Below the pieces are notes generated by a model that did not search any database, was not told the DNA's origin, and saw only the letters and a program-made list of their open reading frames with translations. This document shows, one piece after another, positions 8,885-16,930 of a stretch of 64,000 nt of DNA. Both the position numbers and the translations under genes were made by a program. This stretch comes from Ruegeria arenilitoris (lineage in GTDB: Bacteria; Pseudomonadota; Alphaproteobacteria; Rhodobacterales; Rhodobacteraceae): positions 310,001 through 374,000 of the forward strand of contig NZ_WPZO01000004.1 of NCBI RefSeq assembly GCF_013031355.1. Reading direction: 5' to 3'. Each line of letters starts with the position of its first letter. Position 1 is the first letter of the stretch.

Positions 8885-11029
8885 TTAATCTGTCTTCAAT
8901 GTCGCGAAGAGATCAGCAATCCTCTGCCGGGTTTCCACACTGTCCTGCAACAGGACTTCCGCGTCGGCCAATGGTTTTTCGGGCACGCGTGCGGGTGAGG
9001 CCGCCAGACCCAGGGTTGTTTTCGCAACACGGCTGAACTTCGTCCCGCTGTCGGGTTCTGCCTTCTCGGACAGGTCGGCCAGCCAGAACAACCGGTTCGC
9101 TTCCTCCACTTGGCCCGAGGCGCGCATCTGATCGCCCGCCGCTGCGAAATCACCTGCGGCCTGCAGGGCTGTGGCCCGCAGTGAAGCGGCCTCCTCCGAC
9201 GGATCATCGGCCAGTTCCAACATCGCCTGATGCGGGCGCTGGGCCAGCAGTGCCGCCCTGGCCCGCAACCGGGCTCTTTCTCCACGTTTGAGCCTGTCCT
9301 GAGGGCGTTTCGCTAAAGCCTGCGCCTGTCTTGCAAACCCCAGCCCGGCCAGCCGGTCAGCAACTGCAATTGCCGCATCAATTGTCAGCCCTTGTGTCTG
9401 GGTGTGCGACAGGCTCAGGACGCGGCGCAGAAAGGTGGCATCATCGGCCCGTTCGGTCAGAACGAATACCACGCGGTTGAGTGTCTCGGTGGTTCCGTCA
9501 CCCCCTGACAGCTCTGCCACCACGTCCAGCGCCGCATCGAATTCCTGGCCAAGGCTCAGGGCAACCGCGTAGGTTTGGCGCATCATCGGGCCGATTTCTG
9601 ACCGACGCAGTTCGACCGTGTAGGATTCCGCCAGATCCAGCTCTTGCGGTGAGACCGCGCCGCGCTCCTGCCAGCGTTTGTCAACCAGCCGAGCCAGTGC
9701 CATCGGGGCTTCAAGTGTGGCGTCTGGTGCCTCAAGCACTTCGGTCAGCAAGGTTTCGGTCCGGAGGGCATCATGTTCGGCCGTTGCGACCTTTGCCTTG
9801 GCCTGCGTAGTGTCTGCGCTGCTCTGAGTCTCGACACGGTCCACCGAGCGCAGAACGCGCCGGGCGGCCTCCAGTTCCTGCCCGTCTACCAGAATGTCCG
9901 ATAGCATCGGCCCGACATGGCGGCGAAGATGATCCGGCAGGTGCGCAAAACTCTGTTCGATTGCCACCAGATTTGCGTCCTCGTGCAAGCTGCCTTCGGT
10001 CAGGGCGGCCCACATGGCGGCATCGCTTTCACAACGCTGTAGTCCGGCAAAAGGATTCGATCCATTCAGCGGCCCATTATCCAGAACGCGGGCAATAGCG
10101 GCGATACGTTCGGTTTCCAATGACCGCTCGCCCAGTAAACCCAGTGTTCTGATGGCTTCGGCCCCAAACCCGGAATAAGCGTAAAGCTTGGCCAGTTGCA
10201 GCGCGCGGGTTTTGTCGAGTGCGTCGAATTCCTGAAACAGACCCGCCCTCAGCTGCGCGGCTTGTTCGGCAAACGGGCGTTCATCGGACCAGTCATCAAA
10301 CGCCAACTCGGCGCTGGACACGCAGGGGGGGCGTCGTTCCAGCTGCGGCACATCCGGACCCAAAAGGCCGTTCAGGTCGTCCAAGATCGAGGTCACCTGA
10401 ACATTCAGTTCTACGTCAGGCGGCATGAGCAGGCTCTGATTGCCGATGGAGGCTCGTGGACCTACGGGCGTAACCTTCAGATCGACGATGCCCCGATCAG
10501 CGCCTTGCAAAAGACGGGTTGCAAGCTGGTCTTCGAATCCGCCTGCGTTCAGGTTCAACAAGGGCAGTTCCAATGCAGCGATACTCTGATCCGGCCCGGG
10601 TGCCTTGTCGTCTTTGGGGGTCTTGGGCAGGACCGGGGCTGGAATGTCGCTTGTGAGCGGCGGCAGGTAGGTGCCGGGCGCAATGTCCACCACGATCATC
10701 GTGTTTTTGAACAGAAAGGCCGAGGCGACACAGTCGCAGCCAAACTCCAGTTCAAGAGGGCCACCGGGTGCGACCTGCGAAAGGGCCGCCAGGCGGTTCT
10801 GGGTCAGGCGCTGAAACACCGCCCCTGTCTGAAACGCCACATCCTCCAACGCGACATTCAGGCGCGCGCCGTTCTTCGTCTGTTTCAAAACCCACCCGGT
10901 GTTTGGCGGCACCTGAACAACCAGTCTGGTGTAGCCGTCATGCTCGCCCGAGCGTACGGTCACATCCCGCGCGGTGGCACTGGTGGCCGCCGCAATCAGG
11001 GCCGAAACAATCAGCGCAAACCGGGTCAT
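8885..11029 (-). CDS. Large periplasmic protein of the motA locus with AMIN-like N-terminus
   Basis: A 714-residue protein that I cannot name. It begins with a signal peptide (1 to about 20, ending TSATA). Residues about 22-118 are beta-rich and resemble an AMIN domain, which binds cell wall or envelope partners: YTRLVVQVP early and TMIVVDIAPG at the end. A low-complexity Pro/Asp stretch follows, and from about 230 to the end the protein is almost wholly alpha-helical and Ala/Leu-rich, compatible with TPR-like repeats. Its start overlaps the motA stop (ATGA), so it is translationally coupled to the stator gene. With motE two genes upstream, a role like rhizobial MotC, a periplasmic protein needed for motor rotation, is plausible. 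No direct sequence match is claimed. It is last in the leftward operon. Confidence 0.75.
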   Translation of the reverse strand: MTRFALIVSALIAAATSATARDVTVRSGEHDGYTRLVVQVPPNTGWVLKQTKNGARLNVALEDVAFQTGAVFQRLTQNRLAALSQVAPGGPLELEFGCDCVASAFLFKNTMIVVDIAPGTYLPPLTSDIPAPVLPKTPKDDKAPGPDQSIAALELPLLNLNAGGFEDQLATRLLQGADRGIVDLKVTPVGPRASIGNQSLLMPPDVELNVQVTSILDDLNGLLGPDVPQLERRPPCVSSAELAFDDWSDERPFAEQAAQLRAGLFQEFDALDKTRALQLAKLYAYSGFGAEAIRTLGLLGERSLETERIAAIARVLDNGPLNGSNPFAGLQRCESDAAMWAALTEGSLHEDANLVAIEQSFAHLPDHLRRHVGPMLSDILVDGQELEAARRVLRSVDRVETQSSADTTQAKAKVATAEHDALRTETLLTEVLEAPDATLEAPMALARLVDKRWQERGAVSPQELDLAESYTVELRRSEIGPMMRQTYAVALSLGQEFDAALDVVAELSGGDGTTETLNRVVFVLTERADDATFLRRVLSLSHTQTQGLTIDAAIAVADRLAGLGFARQAQALAKRPQDRLKRGERARLRARAALLAQRPHQAMLELADDPSEEAASLRATALQAAGDFAAAGDQMRASGQVEEANRLFWLADLSEKAEPDSGTKFSRVAKTTLGLAASPARVPEKPLADAEVLLQDSVETRQRIADLFATLKTD

Positions 11030-11895
11030 GCCGCCGCCTGCTTGAGTTCTTTCAGCGCCTCTTCAAGCTCGGTGAAATCCGGGCGGTTATGGGTCGGCGT
11101 GTTCTGACGCCCGACCTCGATACACATGGCGGCGTTGTGGTTGTGCAGGTTGGCGACCAGAACCTCTTTGATCAGTTGGTAGAAATGGTTGTCCTCTTCC
11201 ACCACCGCCTTCAGCTTGCCGGCAAAGGGGCCGACTAGGCCATAGGCCAGAAAAACGCCCAGAAAGGTCCCCACCAGCGCACCGCCGATCAGTTTGCCCA
11301 GAACCTCGGGCGGTTGATCGATCGAGCCCATCGTCTTGATCACCCCCAGAACCGCGGCCACGATGCCCAAGGCGGGCAGGCCATCCGCAACCGTCTGCAG
11401 GGCATGGCTGGAATGCATGGCGTGATGGAAATTCGCCTCCATCCGCTTTTCCAGCACCTCTTCCACCTGATGCGGATCGTCGTAGTTCATCGATGCGGAG
11501 CGCATCGTGTCGCAGATCAGGTCGACCGCTTCCTTGTCGGCCTGAATCTTCGGGTAGGCCGAGAACAGAGCAGAGTTTTCCGGGTTTTCGATATGTTGTT
11601 CGACCTCGACCGGATTGGCCTTGGCGACGCGGATCAGCGAAAACAGCAGGCACAGCAGGTCGCGGTAGTCCTCGGGCTTCCATTTCGGGCCTTTGAACAC
11701 TTTGCCCATGTCTTTGAGGGTGTGTTTGACGGCGCTCATGTCGTTGCTGATCATAAAGGCCCCAACAGCCGCGCCGCCGATCATCATCATCTCAAACGGC
11801 AGCGACTTCATTATGATGGCCATCTTGCCGCCCGCAGCCAGATAGCCGCCGAACACCATGGCGAAAATGACGACAATTCCGATTAATCCGATCAT
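11026..11895 (-). CDS. motA: Flagellar stator protein MotA
   Basis: A 289-residue inner-membrane stator subunit of the long (E. coli-like) MotA type, which with MotB forms the proton channel that drives the motor. Four membrane segments are visible: two near the N-terminus (about 3-20 and 33-50) and two after residue 165. The conserved prolines needed for torque are in DGLPALGIVAAVLG and GLVGPFAGKL. The large cytoplasmic loop carries the charged residues that contact FliG. MotB is not in this window. It lies 35 bases after motE and overlaps the next gene by four bases, in a leftward operon with fliL at its head. Confidence 0.95.
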   Translation of the reverse strand: MIGLIGIVVIFAMVFGGYLAAGGKMAIIMKSLPFEMMMIGGAAVGAFMISNDMSAVKHTLKDMGKVFKGPKWKPEDYRDLLCLLFSLIRVAKANPVEVEQHIENPENSALFSAYPKIQADKEAVDLICDTMRSASMNYDDPHQVEEVLEKRMEANFHHAMHSSHALQTVADGLPALGIVAAVLGVIKTMGSIDQPPEVLGKLIGGALVGTFLGVFLAYGLVGPFAGKLKAVVEEDNHFYQLIKEVLVANLHNHNAAMCIEVGRQNTPTHNRPDFTELEEALKELKQAAA

Positions 11896-11930
11896 GGGTG
11901 GTCTCCAGCAAAGTCCTGTGCGGGTTGAAT

Positions 11931-12506
11931 TTATTCCTGCGGCGCCGCGGCGTTGCGGCCAGCCATGATGACGCTGATCGTATAGGCGGCTTCGGGGCTC
12001 AGCCCGGCCAGAACGCCCGCGGCCGCATCCGGCGGCATCCGCGACAGGAAGCCGGCGGCAAAGCTCGGATCCATCGTTTCAAACAGGGCGGCCGCGTCTT
12101 TGGGTTTCATGCTTTGGTAAACGTCCGTCAGGCGTGTCAGGTCGGTCTCGGCGGCCTTTTCGGCGATGGCCAGCGTCTCGCGCAGGGTTTCTTCGGCCTC
12201 TTGCAGCGCAACCAGGCGGGTCTCGATCGCCTGGTCGGCAATGGCCAGCGCCTTTTCCTTGTCCAGAGCGGCCGCCTCACGCTGTTTCAGCGCCTCTTCT
12301 CGGCGCAGCAACTCGGTCAGCAAAACCTGAGCCCCGGGCAATTCGACCCGTGTCTGCTTGGTTTCGGGCATTGATGGTTCGGCGCCTTTTGCCAGCGCAG
12401 GACCGGCTTCCAACCCAATGCGAATCGTGGCGGATCCGATCATCAGCAACGAGATGACCGCCAGCACGCCGCTCCTTGGGCGTTTTTCGGTTGGCTTGCG
12501 GGTCAT
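11931..12506 (-). CDS. motE: Flagellar motility protein MotE (MgtE-N-type domain)
   Basis: A 191-residue protein of the MotE family (COG3334 type). An N-terminal hydrophobic segment (about 12-32) acts as signal or anchor. A long coiled coil follows (about 60-125, heptad-like, rich in Glu, Ala, Leu). The C-terminus is the MgtE-N-like fold: MKPKDAAALFETMDP...LSRMPPDAAAGVLAGLSPE (about 134-177). In Sinorhizobium MotE is a periplasmic chaperone for MotC. Here it lies next to motA and the AMIN-like protein, which would be the natural client. The start overlaps the preceding gene by four bases, so translation is coupled. Confidence 0.85.
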   Translation of the reverse strand: MTRKPTEKRPRSGVLAVISLLMIGSATIRIGLEAGPALAKGAEPSMPETKQTRVELPGAQVLLTELLRREEALKQREAAALDKEKALAIADQAIETRLVALQEAEETLRETLAIAEKAAETDLTRLTDVYQSMKPKDAAALFETMDPSFAAGFLSRMPPDAAAGVLAGLSPEAAYTISVIMAGRNAAAPQE

Positions 12507-13102
12507 GTCGTGGCCTCATCCCGAGACCGGGTGTGTCGGAAGAACATCAGACCGTCGGGTCGCTTGGCCGGAGTTGCGGCAGGTGTTTCGCTGTCCGGCT
12601 CTGGGGGTTTGTCGGATGTTTCATCGGTGTCTTCTAGTGCTGCGGGTTTGTCGGCCGCTTCAACACTGTCTTCCGGCTCTGCAGGCTTTTCGCTCGACTC
12701 AGGCGTGGCTTCCGATTCTGCTGCGGTTGTTTCCTCATCCGCCTCAGGTGTTGCGCTTGTCTCTTTTGCGGGTTTGGCAGGTTCCGACTCGGCCGGTTTC
12801 GCGGCCTTTTCTTCTGGCGGAACGACGTCATGCATCGAGGCCATCATCAGCTCAAGGCGCTGGGCGACCGATTCCGCCCGCAGCGTCAGTTCTTTCAGGA
12901 CCTCACCGGACTGGTCCGACGCATCACGCGCCGCACCGAGAGACTTTTTCAGCTCATCGGCCTGGGTCGACAGGACGGCAACCGCGCCGCCAACGCCCTT
13001 TTCCAGATCGGTGAACCGCTTGAGCCGCCGGGACAGCACAAAACAATAAAGACCCGCACCCAGCGCGCCGGCGACCAGCAAAATATCTGCAATCAGCTCC
13101 AA
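12503..13102 (-). CDS. Membrane-anchored coiled-coil protein of flagellar locus (DUF6468-like)
   Basis: A 199-residue protein with an N-terminal membrane segment (about 5-24), then SRRLKRFTDLEKGVGGAVAVLS, which I associate with the DUF6468 family found in alphaproteobacterial flagellar loci. Residues about 45-90 are predicted coiled coil. Residues about 95-185 are a Glu/Pro/Ala-rich acidic stretch of low complexity, and the last ~15 residues are basic. The role is unknown. Conserved position between fliL and motE suggests a motor- or basal-body-associated function. It starts 9 bases after the fliL stop and overlaps motE by four bases. Confidence 0.75.
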   Translation of the reverse strand: MELIADILLVAGALGAGLYCFVLSRRLKRFTDLEKGVGGAVAVLSTQADELKKSLGAARDASDQSGEVLKELTLRAESVAQRLELMMASMHDVVPPEEKAAKPAESEPAKPAKETSATPEADEETTAAESEATPESSEKPAEPEDSVEAADKPAALEDTDETSDKPPEPDSETPAATPAKRPDGLMFFRHTRSRDEATT

Positions 13103-13111
13103 TTTCGCCTC

Positions 13112-13609
13112 CTAGTTCAATACAAATTCCATCACGAGGACATCGCGCACGCGCCCCTCGCCGACGACAATTTCAATGCGCCGCAGCAGGTGGCCGCGGA
13201 TGCGCATCAGGGCCAGCGAATCCTCAAGGTCAGATACTTCGACCGCGCGCAGATAGCCGTTCAGGATGTCCATGATTCGCGGTTTCATCTTCTCGACGTC
13301 GGCGGCGTATTCGTTGTTCACCTCAAGCTGAGCGTGAAACTTCAGATGCCGCGAATCGCCTGCGTTTACTGACACGATTACCGGCGGCAGATCGACGAAA
13401 CCCACCTGCGGCAACGCCTTGACCGACTTGCCTTTATCCATGTCCTTGGCGCCTTCCACAGCGGCTTTGCCGCCGAAAGGCAGCATTCCGGACGTGGTCA
13501 GGAAATACCCGCCTGCCGCCCCGGCCACGGCCAGAATCATTCCGACGATCAGTCCCTTTTTCCCAGCCTTTTCCGTGGGTTCTGCCTGTTCTGCAGTCGC
13601 GTCAGTCAT
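13112..13609 (-). CDS. fliL: Flagellar basal body-associated protein FliL
   Basis: A 165-residue single-pass inner-membrane protein. A short charged cytoplasmic N-terminus is followed by a transmembrane segment (about 20-40) and a periplasmic FliL domain: FVDLPPVIVSVN, then the C-terminal LRGxLLRRIE-like stretch and FVLN end. FliL rings surround the stator and stabilise it. The frame is open 11 codons upstream, but the ATG at 13609 has GAGGA closely upstream while the longer start lacks a site. It heads the leftward motor operon and is divergent from fliF across about 120 bases, which should hold both promoters. Confidence 0.9.
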   Translation of the reverse strand: MTDATAEQAEPTEKAGKKGLIVGMILAVAGAAGGYFLTTSGMLPFGGKAAVEGAKDMDKGKSVKALPQVGFVDLPPVIVSVNAGDSRHLKFHAQLEVNNEYAADVEKMKPRIMDILNGYLRAVEVSDLEDSLALMRIRGHLLRRIEIVVGEGRVRDVLVMEFVLN

Positions 13610-13728
13610 GACGTCCTCATTTGTGCGTTCTGCAATCGTCATAACCCGGCAGGGACTAACCGATTGTTAAGGGCAATCGTCCAAACAGGGGATGCGCCGG
13701 GCAGAATGTCGGCGAGTCGGAGGTGAGC

Positions 13729-15318
13729 GTGCAGCAGATCGGAACTGTCTGGGCAAGTTTGGACAGGCGTAAACAAATCATCGTTGCCGGTGCGGTCGTG
13801 CTGGTGTTTCTTGGGGTCCTTGCGATGTCACGTCTGGTGACGGCACCGTCGATGACCTTGCTCTATGCGGGGCTGGAAAGTGGTGCTGCGGGAGACATCG
13901 TCCGCTCGCTGGAACAGCGCGGAGTTCCGTACGAAATTCGCGGCGGCTCGATCTATGTGCCCGGGTCGCAGCGGGATGAGCTGCGTATGACCCTGGCCAG
14001 CGAAGGCCTGCCTGCCAACGGCAATCAGGGGTACGAGCTGCTGGATTCGCTCAGCGGCTTTGGCACCACGTCGCAGATGTTCGATGCCGCCTATTGGCGC
14101 GCGAAAGAGGGGGAACTGGCCCGAACCATCGTCGGCAGCCCGCATGTCAGCCAGGCGCGGGTGCATATCGCCAACGGGTCAACCAATCCGTTCCAGCGCA
14201 GCGTGGCGCCGACGGCCTCGGTCTATCTGGTGCCGTCGGGGGCGCAGGTTACATCCGATCAGGCCAAGGCGATCCGATTTCTCGTGGCTTCGGCCGTCAG
14301 TGGCCTGGCGCCCGAGAATGTCACCGTCGTCGATTCGAACGGAGCGGTGATCGGGGCGCAGGAAACGACCGTGGCCGCTGATACGGCAGATGACAAGGCG
14401 CAACAGCTGCGTGAACGGGTGATGCGTTTGGTCGAAGCACGCGTCGGCAACGGGAACGCAGTGGTTGAGGTCAGCGTCGATACGGTGACCAAAACCGAAT
14501 CCATCCGCGAACGCCGTTTTGATCCCAATGGCCGCGTCGCCATCAGTACCGATGTCGAAGAACGCTCGGATAGTGCCCGCAACCAGTCCGCCGATGTTAC
14601 CGTGGCGTCGAACCTGCCGGATGGGGACGGGGCAGGAGGCGACGAATCGAACTCCAACGCGACGCAGACGCGGGAACGGGTGAACTATGAGGTGTCCGAG
14701 ACTGAGTTGGAGGTCCACAACGCCCCCGGCGCGATCAAACGCCTGACCGTTGCGGTTCTGGTCAACGGAACGCGCACGGTGGACGCGGCCGGAGTGGAAA
14801 GCTTTGAGCCGATGCCCGAGGCCGAGATGGACGCGCTGAAAGAGTTGGTCGCTTCGGCCGTAGGGTTCGACGCGGCGCGCGGGGACGTCATTACCTTGAA
14901 ATCGCTGGACCTGCCGGTGGTTGAACCGCAGGGCACGATGGCCTCGGCCTCGATCTGGCAAAAGATGCATTTCGACGCGATGTCGCTGATCCAGATGGCG
15001 GTTCTGGCGATTGTCTCGCTGGTGCTCGGCCTGTTCGTAATCCGCCCGATCCTGACGAAACCGGCAATGGCGCCCGCGTTGCTGCCTGCCGGGACTGCTC
15101 CGGAGCCTGAGGCCTATCTGACCGGCGAAATTGCAACCGACGAGAACGGACAATTCACCTCGCTGCCGGGTCAGGCACCCGCTGGCGACGTTCCGGCACT
15201 GGCCGCTCAGCAGGGCGCTGATCCGGTGGATCGGCTGCGCGCGATGATCGGCGACAAGCAGGAAGAGACGGTCGAGATTCTGCGCAGCTGGCTCGAAGAA
15301 GGGGAGGAGCGTGTCTGA
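13729..15318 (+). CDS. fliF: Flagellar MS-ring protein FliF
   Basis: FliF (529 residues from this start) forms the MS ring in the inner membrane and the mounting plate for the rotor. The first membrane segment is at about 18-40. The periplasmic ring-building motifs include YAGLESGAAGDIVRSLE and the YWRAKEGELARTI stretch. The second membrane segment is near 420-445, and a cytoplasmic tail follows that would bind FliG. Two GTG codons are possible, at 13723 and 13729. The GGAGG at 13719-13723 overlaps the first and is well spaced for the second, so 13729 is preferred. The next gene is a FliH-like gene rather than fliG, which is not in the window. The stop overlaps the next ATG by one base. Confidence 0.93.
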   Translation: MQQIGTVWASLDRRKQIIVAGAVVLVFLGVLAMSRLVTAPSMTLLYAGLESGAAGDIVRSLEQRGVPYEIRGGSIYVPGSQRDELRMTLASEGLPANGNQGYELLDSLSGFGTTSQMFDAAYWRAKEGELARTIVGSPHVSQARVHIANGSTNPFQRSVAPTASVYLVPSGAQVTSDQAKAIRFLVASAVSGLAPENVTVVDSNGAVIGAQETTVAADTADDKAQQLRERVMRLVEARVGNGNAVVEVSVDTVTKTESIRERRFDPNGRVAISTDVEERSDSARNQSADVTVASNLPDGDGAGGDESNSNATQTRERVNYEVSETELEVHNAPGAIKRLTVAVLVNGTRTVDAAGVESFEPMPEAEMDALKELVASAVGFDAARGDVITLKSLDLPVVEPQGTMASASIWQKMHFDAMSLIQMAVLAIVSLVLGLFVIRPILTKPAMAPALLPAGTAPEPEAYLTGEIATDENGQFTSLPGQAPAGDVPALAAQQGADPVDRLRAMIGDKQEETVEILRSWLEEGEERV

Positions 15319-15914
15319 TGTCGATTGCCCATCTTCTTGAGGATTTCACCCTGCAGGCCGGGGGTGGCAAGCTGCACCTTCTGGACGAGGATGCGCTGGA
15401 AGAGCAACGTCTGGCCGCCTTTGAGCAAGGCTACAGCGCCGGGTGGGAAGACGCGGTTCAGGCGCAGGAACAAAGCCGGGGGCAGGTTTCGGCTGAACTG
15501 GCCAAATCGCTTGAGGATATGTCCTTTACCTATCACGAGGCCGTCACCCGGATGACCCTGTCGCTGGAGCCGATGTTCCAAAGTCTGGTGCAGGTTGTCC
15601 TGCCCCAGACGCTGGATCAGGGCTTTGCGGTGCGGCTGGTTGAACAACTGGTTGAGATGGCGCGCGAACAGATCGGCCAGCCGATGCAGATCTTCGTACC
15701 CACAGGCCGTACGGATGAGGTTGAGGCCCTGTTGCCGCAGGACCTGTCTGCACCCACCCGTGTGATCGAAGACCCTTCACTGGAGCCCGCTCAGGCCCGG
15801 CTTCAGGTCGGCACCTCTCAGCGCGAGGTGGATTGCAGCGGTCTGCTCGCCTCGGTCGCCGGGGCATTCGACGCATATGTATTTGAGGCAAAAGAGGCAG
15901 TGAGCCATGAGTGA
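15318..15914 (+). CDS. fliH: FliH-like flagellar protein
   Basis: A 198-residue protein in the FliH position. FliH regulates the export ATPase FliI and tethers it to the C-ring through FliN. Residues 20-60 are Glu/Gln/Ala-rich with the EQGYSAGWEDA segment, which resembles the glycine-spaced region of FliH. The C-terminal half (about 90-190) is compatible with the V-ATPase E-subunit-like fold. Similarity is weak, as usual for FliH, so the assignment leans on gene order (fliF-X-fliN-fliP) and on the end overlapping fliN by eight bases. fliI itself is not in the window. Confidence 0.75.
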   Translation: MSIAHLLEDFTLQAGGGKLHLLDEDALEEQRLAAFEQGYSAGWEDAVQAQEQSRGQVSAELAKSLEDMSFTYHEAVTRMTLSLEPMFQSLVQVVLPQTLDQGFAVRLVEQLVEMAREQIGQPMQIFVPTGRTDEVEALLPQDLSAPTRVIEDPSLEPAQARLQVGTSQREVDCSGLLASVAGAFDAYVFEAKEAVSHE

Positions 15915-16194
15915 AACACAGACCCCGAAACCCGAAAAAGCCAACCCGTTCGAAGCCGTCCCGATCGAGGTCACAGTCTCGGTCGGGCGCGCGCGACCCT
16001 TGATCCGCGATCTGCTGAACATGGGAGAGAATGCCGTACTGACGCTGGACAAGCGGATCGAGGACCCGGTCGACCTCTATGTAGGTGATCAGCTGGTCGC
16101 CCGTGGTCTGCTGGAAGAGATGGAAGGCGATCAGGCGGGTCAGCTTGCTGTGCGCCTGACCGAGATTGCGGATTTGCAGAACGGGATCGGTTGA
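15907..16194 (+). CDS. fliN: Flagellar motor switch protein FliN
   Basis: A 95-residue protein made of little more than a SpoA (surface presentation of antigens) domain: IEVTVSVGRARPLIRDLLNMGENAVLTL, then DLYVGDQLVARG and a C-terminal VRLTEI strand. It builds the base of the C-ring and binds FliH. Length is at the short end but includes the entire core domain. It overlaps fliH by eight bases and the fliP ATG by one base, so all three are translationally coupled. Confidence 0.92.
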   Translation: MSETQTPKPEKANPFEAVPIEVTVSVGRARPLIRDLLNMGENAVLTLDKRIEDPVDLYVGDQLVARGLLEEMEGDQAGQLAVRLTEIADLQNGIG

Positions 16195-16925
16195 TGCGGG
16201 TTCTGCTTTGGCTGGTTGTCGCGCTTGCGACCCTGTCCCCATCCTTGGCTGCGGCACAGGAGTTGTCGCTGTCACTGGGCGAAGGCGGCTCGATCTCGGC
16301 GCGGACCATCCAACTGATTCTGTTGATCACGGTGCTCAGCCTCGCGCCGGGGCTGGCGATCATGATTACCTGTTTTCCGTTTCTGATCACCGTTCTGGCT
16401 ATCCTGCGACAAGGCATTGGGCTGCAGCAATCGCCACCCAACATGCTGATCGTCAGCCTGGCGATGTTCCTGACCTATTTCATCATGGAACCGGTCTTTA
16501 CCGAGGCCTGGACCACCGGCATCAAACCGATGGTCGAAGAAACGATGGAGGTTGAACCGGCGTTGGAAATCGCCGTCCAACCGTTCCGCGCCTTCATGGC
16601 TGCGCGTCTGGACCCCGATACGTTTCATTCCATGGCCGCCCTGCGACCCGGCGGCGATACCATCGCGCTTTCACCCGAGGCGCCGCTTTCGATCCTCATG
16701 CCGTCTTTCATGCTGTCCGAGATTGCCCGCGCCTTTCAGATCGGCTTTCTGATCTTTCTGCCGTTTCTGATCATCGATCTGGTGGTGGCGGCGGTGCTGA
16801 TGTCGATGGGGATGATGATGGTGCCGCCTGCAACCGTATCGCTACCGTTTAAGCTGGCGTTTTTCGTCATAGCCGACGGCTGGTCGCTGATCGCCGGGGC
16901 CTTGGTGCGCAGTTACATGACCTAA
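16194..16925 (+). CDS. fliP: Flagellar export gate protein FliP
   Basis: A 243-residue core component of the type III export gate. It has a cleavable signal peptide (about 1-21, ending LAAAQ), as is typical of FliP, then membrane segments near 40-65, 80-100, 185-210 and 215-235. Signatures include LSLAPGLAIMITCFPFLITVLAILRQ (start near residue 45) and LMPSFMLSEIARAFQIGF. A TTG directly precedes the ATG, but the ATG overlapping the fliN stop (TGATG) is the likelier start. It is the last gene of the rightward flagellar arm. Five bases separate it from the converging sensor kinase gene. fliQ and fliR are not here. Confidence 0.95.
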   Translation: MRVLLWLVVALATLSPSLAAAQELSLSLGEGGSISARTIQLILLITVLSLAPGLAIMITCFPFLITVLAILRQGIGLQQSPPNMLIVSLAMFLTYFIMEPVFTEAWTTGIKPMVEETMEVEPALEIAVQPFRAFMAARLDPDTFHSMAALRPGGDTIALSPEAPLSILMPSFMLSEIARAFQIGFLIFLPFLIIDLVVAAVLMSMGMMMVPPATVSLPFKLAFFVIADGWSLIAGALVRSYMT

Positions 16926-16930
16926 AGCGG

